DNA from: Candidatus Aalborgicola bjergmarkensis
GTDB lineage: Bacteria > Pseudomonadota > Gammaproteobacteria > Burkholderiales > Burkholderiaceae_C
Assembly: GCA_016708725.1 (NCBI GenBank)
Contig: JADJFE010000031.1
Span: forward strand, 191,378 to 255,377
DNA: 64,000 nucleotides
Reading direction: 5' to 3'
Below are positions 16,426-25,298 of this stretch, one piece after another. Within the stretch, counting starts at the first letter, position 1; each line of letters starts with the position of its first letter. Below the pieces are notes generated by a model, which worked only from the letters and a program-made list of their open reading frames with translations, had not been told where the DNA came from and searched no databases. The translations under genes and the position numbers were made by a program.

Positions 16426-18008
16426 CTTCATTTTTGTCAGGCGATCAGACATGAACTGAAGGTGAAGGGACGCGTACATATTCGCTTAAGTGTAATAAAA
16501 ATGGTGTTTTCGCATATTTCTCGATTTTAAGTAGGCGTAGGATGACATGTATGACTACTTTCAAAACTTAACTCAACTGTAAAATTGTCTTAACATATTG
16601 TATTTAAATGATAACTTTAAGAAATTGCTACAAAAGTTATAAACGACATTTTCAATTAAAGGCAACTACTTAACTCCATATCTAAAAGTAATGTAATTCT
16701 ACCACTTTTCTTCAAAGTTAATGCAAATTTGAATGGAATAAATAACTTTCCTTAATTATTTATCATCTAAATCTAATCGCTGATATTATGTATACATAAT
16801 TATCAAAAGTAAATAATTATAATGTTTTGCAATTGATGTTATTCCAATTCAATAAATTAATATTTATGCATATAAATTACTTATTTGTAAAGGGGAGTCA
16901 ATGTGAGTACTGTAAACACTGGAGTCTATGTTTCGTCATAGGTGTGGATGGGATGTCCCCGCAAATGATGATGTGTGCGGCTGATAATTGATGTGTGGCA
17001 ATGGCTTTGTGGGTTTGAAAACTTTATTTAGTCGAGGCAATCAGAATTTTTCGCGAACCACGCTCGAAAATCTGCATACCTAAGAGGCTCATCGCGTCCC
17101 GATTGATGACTGAAAGTAGCAGTTCGTGTTGAAATTTCATCCCTACAAATCTCTGCACTCACATGGACACCCCCTTTATTTTATTATAATTAGATTCATT
17201 GGAGTAAGATTTTAATTTCTACCTTATTAATTGTTGATCTAACAAGAAGTTATTCGAGATTGCATCCATGGTCTTTTAGATAAGAAATTTTCAAGATGGA
17301 CAAAGTAAATCTTCAATAAATAAATTATATTTTGCGATAAAATAAAGTTATTCATCTGCATGCCTATGCCTACTTATAGTAATTTTCAAAAAATGTGCGC
17401 TTACATAAAGTTGCACTAATTGAAAAGCAATAATTTTTGAGATCGAAATTACTCATTAGTTAGGAACGCCAGTCGCAAGAAGAAAAAATTGACTTATCTG
17501 TAATTGCACTTGAGCTAAAATCTGCTAAATACCAGCCTACACAAAGGGATGCAATAAAACTCGAAACAAATAGTCACCCGCAACCAGTTGAATGCGTTGA
17601 TGCATAATTAACAACAGTTTGTTTTAGAAATAATTAGGAACGCACTCGTTCTCGAGAGTGATCGGGCCTAAATTTAAAGCATTAGGTATTTATTCTGCAA
17701 GTTGTATTGTAGGAAGTACTAATTTTGATGAAATAAAAAGGTTACTGAACATAAAAAAATGTACCCAATCATTGAGAAATTAAGTACACATTTCAATTAG
17801 TAAGGTTAATTACTAAGGAGAATTTGCTACAAGTTTATGTGTGATTTTTCTGACGCTTTTCCTCAGTTTGAGCCGTTTTCCCTAACCAAGTAATCTAATT
17901 AATATTAGCCCGGATATTTAATAAAATCCGGGATAAAATGGATTAACCATTTGATATAAATGACTTTTATAAAAATCTTCTTCGCAAAAAGTCCAAACGA
18001 GACAGCCT
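16426..18008. other. AT-rich gene-free stretch of about 1.5 kb
   Basis: Base composition drops sharply to a strongly AT-rich sequence with many stops in all frames; no gene longer than a few dozen codons. It contains one inverted-repeat unit (16889-17177) and a short hairpin CCCGGAT/ATCCGGG near 17908-17931. It is flanked by IS fragments on both sides, so it looks like foreign DNA or heavily decayed sequence trapped between transposons. I see no recognisable gene remnant apart from the inverted-repeat unit. Confidence 0.6.
16889..17177. repeat. 289-bp unit with about 22-bp terminal inverted repeats inside the AT-rich stretch
   Basis: The left end reads AAAGGGGAGTCAATGTGAGT. The right end, on the opposite strand, reads AAAGGGGGTGTCCATGTGAG. 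They match at most positions over about 22 bp with one gap. The interior is less AT-rich than the surroundings. A 38-codon minus-strand frame (17024-17140, starting MKFQHELLLSVINRDAMSLL) fills part of it; I do not recognise it. The layout fits a MITE or a deletion derivative of an IS. Confidence 0.4.
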
Positions 18009-18720
18009 ATGTGTGATGCTATCCCGATCCAACTTCGCTTCCCCACAAGTGCTGGATTAACGATCCGGGAAGAGTTTGACGGCGGGGCGATGTCCTCGAA
18101 TTTTGGTGCTATTCTGCTGCGCGGTACCGACCTTCAGATTGGCCTCACATCCCGCATAGCGAGTTCCATTGACGACAAGCGCCACGCCTCGTACATTGAC
18201 CACTCCATGGTCGACCTGTTGCGGCAACGGATTTTGCAGACTGCAAGCGGTTATACGTCGACGGCAACGATTCCAACACCCTGCGCCGTGATCCGATGTT
18301 CAAGTTGGCTGCGGGTCGCGCTCCGTTGGATGTCGCGCTCCGTTGGATGAAGGCAACGATCTGGCCTCCGGTTCCACGCTGTCATGATTGGAGAACAGCG
18401 TGTAGACGGAGGACATCTATCGTTTGGCTAAGAGTTTTGTCGAGGCATTCATCTCCAGCTACGCCCAGGCTCCAAACGTGATTGTCACTGGACATGGATC
18501 ACTCCGAAGATCCCACGCACGGGCAACTGGAGTTCGCGTTTTTCAACTACCACTACGGGAATTACTGCTAACAAGGATCGGATCAAGCTGTCCTTGCCCA
18601 GTTCGTACCCGATGAAGGGTGTGTTGGCACGGCGAATTACTCTATCTGGTGCTGCGCCCGCCTAAGCGGCGACATCCTCACCTCACACGCTTTCGAACAC
18701 TATCCGCTTGATCGGAGGTG
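18009..18720 (+). pseudogene. Decayed IS1380-family transposase
   Basis: Fragments in several frames match the IS1380 transposase order: FDGGAMSSNFGAILLRGTDL and QIGLTSRIA (N-terminus), YIDHSMVDLLRQRI, then in another frame RLAKSFVEAFISSYAQAPNV, and after another shift DMDHSEDPTHGQLEFAF with the first catalytic aspartates, ending with FNYHYGNYC and a stop. Numerous indels and stops; no C-terminal catalytic part is readable. Non-functional. Confidence 0.65.
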
Positions 18721-19163
18721 GTACATCGCCTGAATCCGACACAAGGCTCCACATAGATGAAAAGCGAGGCGGAAATTCGATCAAAATCGCCCAAATGACG
18801 TGGGATTTAGACAAAACCGCCAACACTGTGAATGGCTGCCGGAATGCGCGTCAATCTGGCGGCAGAGGTATTGCGCAGAACTACGGATTTGCACGCCATG
18901 GGGGGCTTGAAAGGAGCCCGAAGGGCGAGTTTCAAGACCCCATGGCGTGGCGGCGCAATTCTCGGGATGTGGTGTTGTGATTTGCGTTTGAGGCAAGGCT
19001 TGGGATGCACTAGCCAAGCAATCCAGGGAGGAGAAACGAGCTTGCCGTAAAAGCTCGAAGCAGGCACGACATCAGCCAATAACGTCGAAAGTTCAAACCG
19101 ATGTCGTGCCCCGAGCCGGGAGGGCGACGTTGCCAGTGTCAGTATGTCACGAAACTCTAGGCA
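18721..19163. other. Stretch without a recognisable gene between IS1380 remnant and IS21 region
   Basis: No frame gives a convincing product. A minus-strand frame of 127 codons (18807-19190) is open but low-complexity and unrecognised. It may be the decayed end of the IS1380 element, or upstream flank of the IS21 element whose left end I could not pin down. Confidence 0.3.
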
Positions 19164-19623
19164 TTGTCCAGCCCAACCCCCGTCGGCCACTTTTTGGCGA
19201 TGGAACCTCCCGCAAGGCGTTACTTGTGTGCTCGTTGCAGCATCCTGGTGCTCATATGCAGCCGTTGTGATCGTGGTAATCGCTACTGCAAAAGACTGTG
19301 CATCGACACAGCGGGCACGCTGCGTACGCGAGGCAGGAAAACGCTACCAAAGTAGCAGACGTGGTCGCCACGCCCATGCTCGGCGACAGCAGCGCTGGAG
19401 GGCAAAACACAAAAAAGTGACGCATCAGGGTTCCCCACCCCCCACAGCATTTGCTCTACTGGACGCGGATGTGAGTGCAATCAAAGTCGATGTGCCACAG
19501 CGGCTCTGGCAGTGTCATTTCTGTCAAAGCAGCTGCGCTGAATTTGTGCGTATCGACTTTTTACGCCGTCGCATCCGTCGTTCAACCCCACACAAGGAAG
19601 CACACCATGCCCGTGACCCCTGA
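19164..19623 (+). pseudogene. IS21-associated Cys-rich accessory ORF, frameshifted
   Basis: The first frame reads PPARRYLCARCSILVLICSR and CDRGNRYC. After a frameshift near 19320 the next frame continues GKRYQSSRRGRHAHARRQQR and KKVTHQGSPP, then a second Cys motif CHFCQSSCAEF near the end. From memory this is a zinc-ribbon-like small protein often found upstream of istA in IS21-type elements. Its function is unknown. It is broken here by one indel. Overlaps the start of istA. Confidence 0.5.
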
Positions 19624-21058
19624 ACTCAGAGCCAAGATATTGCGTTATTACCATGCAGAGAAGTGGCCAACCGGCACCATTGCTCGCCAACTCAAGGTGC
19701 ACCACGGCACGGTCGAGAGAGTCTTGCGCCAAGCGGGCTTGCCCCGCATCGGAACTGTGCGCGCATCAAACATCGATGCCTATTTGCCGTTCGTTCTTGA
19801 GACCTTGAAGAAGTTTCCCGATCTCAGGGCCAGCCGGCTGTACGCCATGGTCACAGTGCGTGGCTACCAAGGTGGCCCAGATCATTTTCGCCACCTCATC
19901 GCCCAGCATCGACCCAGACCCTTGCCCGAGGCGTATCTGCGTTTGGTTACCCTTATCGGCGAACAAGCTCAGATTGACTGGGGCCACTTTGGCCACCTGC
20001 AAATCGGCAAAGCCAAACGGCCTTTGATGGCCTTCGTGGCCGTGCTGTCCTGGTCACGGCGTATTTTTTTGCGTTTCTCCCTGGATGCGCGTATGGAGAG
20101 TTTTTTGCGTGGCCATGTCCAGGCGTTCCAGTCCTGGGGTGGTGTGCCCAGGATACTGCTGTATGACAATCTCAAAAGCGCCGTGTTGGAGCGCCAGGGT
20201 GATGCCATTCGATTCTCACCAGCACTACTGGATTTTGCCGCCCACTACCACTTCGAACCGCGCCCGGTGGCCGTGGCCAGAGGGAATGAGAAGGGGCGTG
20301 TCGAACGCGCCATTCGCTATATCCGTGACAACTTCTTTGCCGCACGTACATTTACCGATCTGGATGACCTCAATGCCCAGGCCGATGCGTGGATCAATGG
20401 AACTGCCAGTGATCGGGCTTGTCCGCAAGACAAAACCATGACGGTAGCACAGGCCTTTTCCCAGGAGGTGCCACGCCTTCTGCAATTGCCTGCCAACCCC
20501 TATCCGGTGGAAGAGCGTGTGGTGGTCAAGGTCGGAAAAACCCCGTATGTTCGCTTTGACCTCAATGACTATTCGGTACCGCACACCCATGTGCGCAAAA
20601 CGCTCACGGTGCTTGCTGATACCAAAACGGTGCGTATTCTGGATGCCCAGACGGTGGTGGCCATCCACGCTCGCAGCTATGACAAGGGTCAGCAAATCGA
20701 GATTGAATCACACATCAAAGACCTGGTTGAGAGAAAAGCCGCAGCGCACGCCCAGCGTGGTATGAATCGTTTGCAGCAGGCCGTACCTGCCAGCGTGGAG
20801 TTACTCACACAGGCCGCAGCCAAAGGTGAACACCTGGGCGCTATCACTGCAGCGCTGCTGCGATTGCTTGATCGCTACGGTGCCGACCAGGTGCAAACGG
20901 CCGTTCTGAACGCACTGCAACGCAAGGTACCCCACCCCAATGCAGTTCGTCTGGCGCTGGAGGCACAGCGCCAAGCCCAGCAAGCCCCTGCGCCGGTGGT
21001 CGTGCAACTCAGTGAAAACGTTCGACTGCGTGACGCGGTGATCCACCCCACCCATTGA
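19607..21058 (+). CDS. istA: IS21 transposase IstA
   Basis: 483 residues from the ATG at 19607 (MPVTPELRAKILRYYHAEKW); longer in-frame starts lie in the accessory ORF. The N-terminal helix-turn-helix is TGTIARQLKVHHGTVERVLR. The rve integrase core shows D in EQAQIDWGHFG, D in PRILLYDNLKSAVLER and E in EKGRVERAIRYIRDNFF, followed by the usual C-terminal Mu-like region. Acts with IstB to cut and join the element's ends. Intact frame, but its partner gene is broken. Confidence 0.9.
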   Translation: MPVTPELRAKILRYYHAEKWPTGTIARQLKVHHGTVERVLRQAGLPRIGTVRASNIDAYLPFVLETLKKFPDLRASRLYAMVTVRGYQGGPDHFRHLIAQHRPRPLPEAYLRLVTLIGEQAQIDWGHFGHLQIGKAKRPLMAFVAVLSWSRRIFLRFSLDARMESFLRGHVQAFQSWGGVPRILLYDNLKSAVLERQGDAIRFSPALLDFAAHYHFEPRPVAVARGNEKGRVERAIRYIRDNFFAARTFTDLDDLNAQADAWINGTASDRACPQDKTMTVAQAFSQEVPRLLQLPANPYPVEERVVVKVGKTPYVRFDLNDYSVPHTHVRKTLTVLADTKTVRILDAQTVVAIHARSYDKGQQIEIESHIKDLVERKAAAHAQRGMNRLQQAVPASVELLTQAAAKGEHLGAITAALLRLLDRYGADQVQTAVLNALQRKVPHPNAVRLALEAQRQAQQAPAPVVVQLSENVRLRDAVIHPTH

Positions 21059-21118
21059 AAAATTACGACCAATTAAACAACACTGATTCCCAACCAGAAA
21101 CATCAAGGGGCGACAACG

Positions 21119-21872
21119 ATGGATCCCAAAAATGATGCTTTGTTCACGCGAGCCAAAAATCTACGCCTACACGGTGTGCTGGAACATTGGTCAGAACTGG
21201 CCGATGCCCCTGGCTGCCAAGTCTGCTGGACTGGGAGGAGCACGCACGTACCCAGCGCAGCCTTGAGCGACGCCTGAATGACGCACGCATCGGGCGATTC
21301 AAGGCACTAGCGGACTTTGACTGGAAGTGGCCCAAACAATGTGATCGCGCAGCCATCGAGGCTTTGATGACGCTGGAGTTCATGGCGCAATCCGTCAACG
21401 TGATATTGCGCGGTAACAATGGCGTGGGCAAGTCAATGCTGGCAAAAAATGTGGCTTATCAGGCTCTGGTTCAGGGTTTTACGGTGCGCTTCACCACTGC
21501 AGGAGAGATGTTGGGGAGTTGGCTGCCATGGACAGTGATGCGGCGCTACGCAGGCGTTTGCGTCATTACGTCAATCCGGATTTGTTGGTGATTGATGAGA
21601 TCGGCTACCTCTCATACTCAAACCGGCATGCCGACTTGCTCTTCGAGTTGATCAACCGTCGCTATGAGTCCAAGAGCACGATTGTGACCACCAATAAGGC
21701 GTTTGCCGACTGGGGGGATGTCTTTCCCAATGCCGCTTGTGTGGTGTCCTTGGTTGACCGCCTGGTGCATCACTCTGAGGTGATTGGCATCGAGGGCGAA
21801 TCCTATCGTCTCAAGGAGGCACAGGCACGATCCACAGATATGGCAGCCAAACGCAGAAAGGCTAAATCATGA
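21119..21872 (+). pseudogene. istB: IS21 helper ATPase IstB, two frameshifts
   Basis: Starts MDPKNDALFTRAKNLRLHGV. The frame changes near 21225 (into LDWEEHARTQRSLERRLNDA) and again near 21510 (into AAMDSDAALRRRLRHYVNPD). Walker A GNNGVGKSMLAKN and Walker B LLVIDEIGYL are both present but in different frames; the sensor region TTNKAFADWGDVF is intact. The stop overlaps the start of the next ORF (ATGA). As read, no full-length AAA+ ATPase can be made. Copy 2 carries different indels. Confidence 0.75.
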
Positions 21873-22105
21873 AGCGCGTTACAAAACATATGCAATTGCC
21901 TTCAGGGCGACAATCCGGTCTGTTCATGACCATCGACAATGACTGGAGCACTGAGCAGGCAGCGGCCGTTGCAGAGTTGTTGGAGGACTTGCTGCATGTG
22001 ATTCACAGCCGTTATCAGGACAAACTACATGCGCACCAGAAAGCCACACGTATCACTCGATTCAAGCCTGTTTACTCAGACGATGATGATGGGGTGCCAT
22101 TCTGA
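21869..22105 (+). CDS. Small IS21 passenger ORF, 78 residues
   Basis: Begins in a 4-nt ATGA overlap with the istB stop, so it is translationally coupled. The protein (MKRVTKHMQLPSGRQSGLFM, helical middle DWSTEQAAAVAELLEDLLHV, acidic end SDDDDGVPF) has no motif I recognise. The same gene sits at the same place in copy 2, where it has a +1-nt frameshift. Conservation of position suggests it belongs to the element rather than to the host. Confidence 0.6.
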   Translation: MKRVTKHMQLPSGRQSGLFMTIDNDWSTEQAAAVAELLEDLLHVIHSRYQDKLHAHQKATRITRFKPVYSDDDDGVPF

Positions 22106-22135
22106 TCTCAACTATTGTTTTCTGAACCAATAACT

Positions 22136-22157
22136 AAGGGCCGACAAGGCCCTTTTT
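22136..22157 (+). terminator. Rho-independent terminator of the IS21 operon
   Basis: AAGGGCC, loop GACAA, GGCCCTT followed by TTT. Located 31 nt after the passenger ORF and inside the element; the same hairpin occurs in copy 2 near 62810-62832. Confidence 0.75.
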
Positions 22158-22276
22158 GTTTGTGCACCAGCGCTTGAAAAACTCCGCCAAATTTGCGCGC
22201 TATTAGACAGCCGGTAACAAACACCCCAGGTCGTGTCGCGACCAGAATTTTGCTCCATCTGGGCTACCCGGCAGGT

Positions 22277-25200
22277 TTATGAAACATTCGGGTTAGATAC
22301 AAGTGCCAAGTACATCAATGAGCGGGTTGAAGTGGGCCAAACTTTACCTGCGTCATCTCTCAACTGAATCCCAACCCAAGGAATATATGATTGAGCTTTC
22401 GCGGGCACTGGCGGTTTAGCCAGCAGAACACTTACGTTACCAAAGGACGCCAACTTTTGTTTTGCCCAACTTGGAATTGAAGCATCGCCCGTGGTTCGAA
22501 GCAAAACCTGAAGTCCTTGCTCATCAACCTCCATCAACTTAAGAAACTTCAAATAGTCGTTGAAACCCTGTTCATCCTTTACTCCCTTAAAAGCCACGTC
22601 TCCTTTGCTGAAGTTGAAATACTTCAAGTGTGCAATGACCCCGGCGCTGGCCAAAGTTGCAGACAGGGCAAAGGCCCGCTGCAATTTTTTCTCCAACTCC
22701 TCGGCCCAGGCTATCTCACCCCCCTGACGGTAAAAAACTGGATACGCAATGGCGCGCGTCCCGCGCGGGACTATCTTGTATTCTGCCCCTATGGCTTGGG
22801 TACGGGAAATGATAAGCTGACCAGCTTCGACATCAATACCTATTTGCTTGCACAACTCATCCACCGGATATTCGGTTGATGCATAGCGATGGAGGAAACC
22901 ATGCACATTTTCCAGGGCTATCCAGTTAGCAGGCGTTATTTTTTTGGGACGTCCTTTTTTTATCAGTGCATTATCAGAACTCGAAACAGTTTCAGAAGGT
23001 AATTCTTCAACCTTTCTCTGTTTTTTGCGTCTGACTTGTTCGATGAAATGCCCTAGTCCTAGCCCAAGCAGACGTGCACCCCAACGCGGGTTCAAGCCCG
23101 AAGCCCCAATGATCGACTTCTGGCGCAACTGTGCGGCGTGACGTACCACCATTGCATAATGAATGAACTCGGTGCTATGAATGTAGTGCTCCAGTGACAC
23201 CAGTGGAGTGCTGTGTCCCAGCAATCGTGCCACCGCAAAGGCGTGTGTTCGGGTGGTGCCACCGGTATGGTTCAGCAGCAATTTCCTCAGCCTTTGCCCA
23301 GACATTAAGAACTTTTTTGTCTGAGGCAGATGATCAAACAGTGGCAAGGCTTCGGCATACTCCGGAGTGCGCAAAGCCAAATACATCCATGTCCCAAACG
23401 AATGCCGAAGCTGATGAATCTTGGCTTTTTTGTGGCCCGTGGCATGCTGTAATGCTTTGATAATCCGATCCGATGTTCGCTCCGAAGAAACCACCTCCAT
23501 GCCTTGCCGTCCTGGAAGCGCGAGCACATAAGAATTTGGGTTTTTGGCATCAGGATCGCTCTGGCGACGTTTCAACCACAGACGCAGGTCGCGTCGTTCC
23601 TGATGCGAAAGTAAAAATCGCGCTGGAATGATGCGTTGTGCGGCATCGGATTTTAGTCTTCGCTCTGTATACGGACGAATCAGAACCTCCAGTTCCTTTA
23701 GCGAACTGATATCCATCATCCTAAGACCAAAAATTTCCATGCGCCGCATACCGCACCGAAATGCAAACATCATGACCAACTTTGCAATCTGAATGTGGTC
23801 CTGGTCTTTCCCGCGCAAAAGCTGCTTATCCAGAAATGCCATGGCCGCAGTGTATTCCTCCATAGTCACCAGATTGGCATCCACTGGCTCCAGTCCGGCA
23901 TCATCACCCAAAGTATTGCGAATGCTTTGCAGAGGCTTTTTTTTATGCTTTCTGACCAGAAAAGTATGAAACTCCCGCAAACCTTTGGCCAAGTTGGACT
24001 GCGATATTTGAGATGGCCGATAAAACACAGCATCTTGGTAAATTTCGGTCAAATCCTGCGAATTTAATTCAACCGGGTTGGTGTCACCCAATATAGCCAG
24101 CAAGACAGGTACGACGGAATCAAAATAAGTCTTAATGACCGAAGCCGACAGTCTGTGGCGCGTGCTGTTCTTCCCCTGAAGCAGGTCTTGCACCCAGTCA
24201 ATATAGACCACAAATGCACTCGGTATATCCGTTTTGATCGCGGCAAGATCCATCAATTTCTGCTCTGCCGATTGACCAAGCGCCTTCGATATTGCACCGT
24301 ACCACGGAAATAAATATTCGACATCGTCAAGCCACGTGCTCTCGATCCGCTCTGCATCCTGCTTAACCGGTGCAACGTGGATACTGGACGATTTGTCAGA
24401 TGCTTGAAAAATTCGGCTCCAGGCCCGCTCGTGCGGCGCATGTGCCACAACCCTGCGGCACATGACCTCAACATCAACCCTCGCAGCGTGTTGGTACCAA
24501 TCCAGTGTCGTGCGTTCGACCAAATCAGCTAAGCTTTGTGGCAAATCATTGGATGGTGTCTCGAATTTCGTCAACAGTTTGCGAATGGCTGTTTTCAATC
24601 TAGATTCGGTCAACTCCTGAGTCGCTTGGGGCCGACGATAGTAAAGAAGTTCGGTAATGGGGTCCAAGTACCAGCGCTGACAGTGAAAGTCTCCAAGATT
24701 GGCGTAATTCTGGTGAAATTCAAAATACGGACGTCCTTGGGCTTGCTTCACATCAACTGTCAACTGTTTAAGCAGGGAACGCACTTTCGATGCATCCAAT
24801 AATGCCCCCAGCAAAATAGACGAAAGCACAGTTCCAGCACACCATTCTTCAAACTTGATTTCGCGCTGCCCCAAGTCTACAAGCCAGCGCTCGAATGCAT
24901 TACGCCAACATCTTACAGGCCGCACTTTTTCAATGCAGGGGGGAGCAAACGTACTTTGCGCCGGGGGCAAAATCACGGCAAGTCTGGTGAAATGGATTTC
25001 AGTGCCGACGGCATCGCGGTATAGGCGCAAGGCAGTATCGAGCAAACGCAACCACTCGGCAGCAGTCCAGCGGGTGAAATTTTTTTCATTGCGCACACGT
25101 TCGATGACACTGGCTTCCAGGTCACCCGCACTGGCTTGGTCCAATGGCTTTTCGCAGACAAGACCGCTGAGAACTTGGGCATGTGCACAGTTATGCACGG

Positions 25201-25291
25201 CCAGAAATGCGCGCAGGTGTTCGATTTCCTTGGCACGATACGCCGGTGAGCGTTGTCCTACCTTAACCCAGAGTTGTTCGATGTCAATCAT
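22277..25291 (-). CDS. Large tyrosine recombinase/integrase, 1004 residues
   Basis: The catalytic domain sits in the middle to C-terminal part. Box I Arg lies in CGMRRMEIFGLR (about residue 515). Box II is HQLRHSFGTWM (about 625). The second His lies in ARLLGHSTPLVSLEHYIHS, and the nucleophile is the Tyr of EHYIHS (about 702). The first 450 residues contain no known domain and may hold core-binding and oligomerisation functions; a further 280 residues follow the catalytic domain. Last gene of a three-gene operon, 7 nt after the 882-residue gene. Expected to catalyse site-specific integration or excision of the element that carries it. Confidence 0.85.
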   Translation of the reverse strand: MIDIEQLWVKVGQRSPAYRAKEIEHLRAFLAVHNCAHAQVLSGLVCEKPLDQASAGDLEASVIERVRNEKNFTRWTAAEWLRLLDTALRLYRDAVGTEIHFTRLAVILPPAQSTFAPPCIEKVRPVRCWRNAFERWLVDLGQREIKFEEWCAGTVLSSILLGALLDASKVRSLLKQLTVDVKQAQGRPYFEFHQNYANLGDFHCQRWYLDPITELLYYRRPQATQELTESRLKTAIRKLLTKFETPSNDLPQSLADLVERTTLDWYQHAARVDVEVMCRRVVAHAPHERAWSRIFQASDKSSSIHVAPVKQDAERIESTWLDDVEYLFPWYGAISKALGQSAEQKLMDLAAIKTDIPSAFVVYIDWVQDLLQGKNSTRHRLSASVIKTYFDSVVPVLLAILGDTNPVELNSQDLTEIYQDAVFYRPSQISQSNLAKGLREFHTFLVRKHKKKPLQSIRNTLGDDAGLEPVDANLVTMEEYTAAMAFLDKQLLRGKDQDHIQIAKLVMMFAFRCGMRRMEIFGLRMMDISSLKELEVLIRPYTERRLKSDAAQRIIPARFLLSHQERRDLRLWLKRRQSDPDAKNPNSYVLALPGRQGMEVVSSERTSDRIIKALQHATGHKKAKIHQLRHSFGTWMYLALRTPEYAEALPLFDHLPQTKKFLMSGQRLRKLLLNHTGGTTRTHAFAVARLLGHSTPLVSLEHYIHSTEFIHYAMVVRHAAQLRQKSIIGASGLNPRWGARLLGLGLGHFIEQVRRKKQRKVEELPSETVSSSDNALIKKGRPKKITPANWIALENVHGFLHRYASTEYPVDELCKQIGIDVEAGQLIISRTQAIGAEYKIVPRGTRAIAYPVFYRQGGEIAWAEELEKKLQRAFALSATLASAGVIAHLKYFNFSKGDVAFKGVKDEQGFNDYLKFLKLMEVDEQGLQVLLRTTGDASIPSWAKQKLASFGNVSVLLAKPPVPAKAQSYIPWVGIQLRDDAGKVWPTSTRSLMYLALVSNPNVS

Positions 25292-25298
25292 TTCTTCG

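Larger units (their letters stand above)
19150..22219 (+). mobile_element. IS21-family element, copy 1 (istA, broken istB, extra ORF)
   Basis: The right end is fixed by comparison with copy 2 at 62748: both share sequence up to TGTTACCGGCTGTCTAATAG (reverse complement here, ending at 22219) and then diverge. The left end is uncertain and may include the accessory ORF at 19164. Gene order is accessory ORF, istA, istB, 78-residue ORF, terminator. Copies 1 and 2 are inverted relative to each other and enclose about 40.5 kb. Confidence 0.7.

Noticed and set aside
16890..16930. Decayed flagellin start (STVNTGVYVSS)
   Set aside because: The similarity covers only about ten residues and stops at once; the same bases form one arm of an inverted repeat, which explains them better.
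18807..19190. Minus-strand gene of 127 codons
   Set aside because: Low complexity, no homology I recognise, no ribosome site, and it overlaps IS-related sequence.
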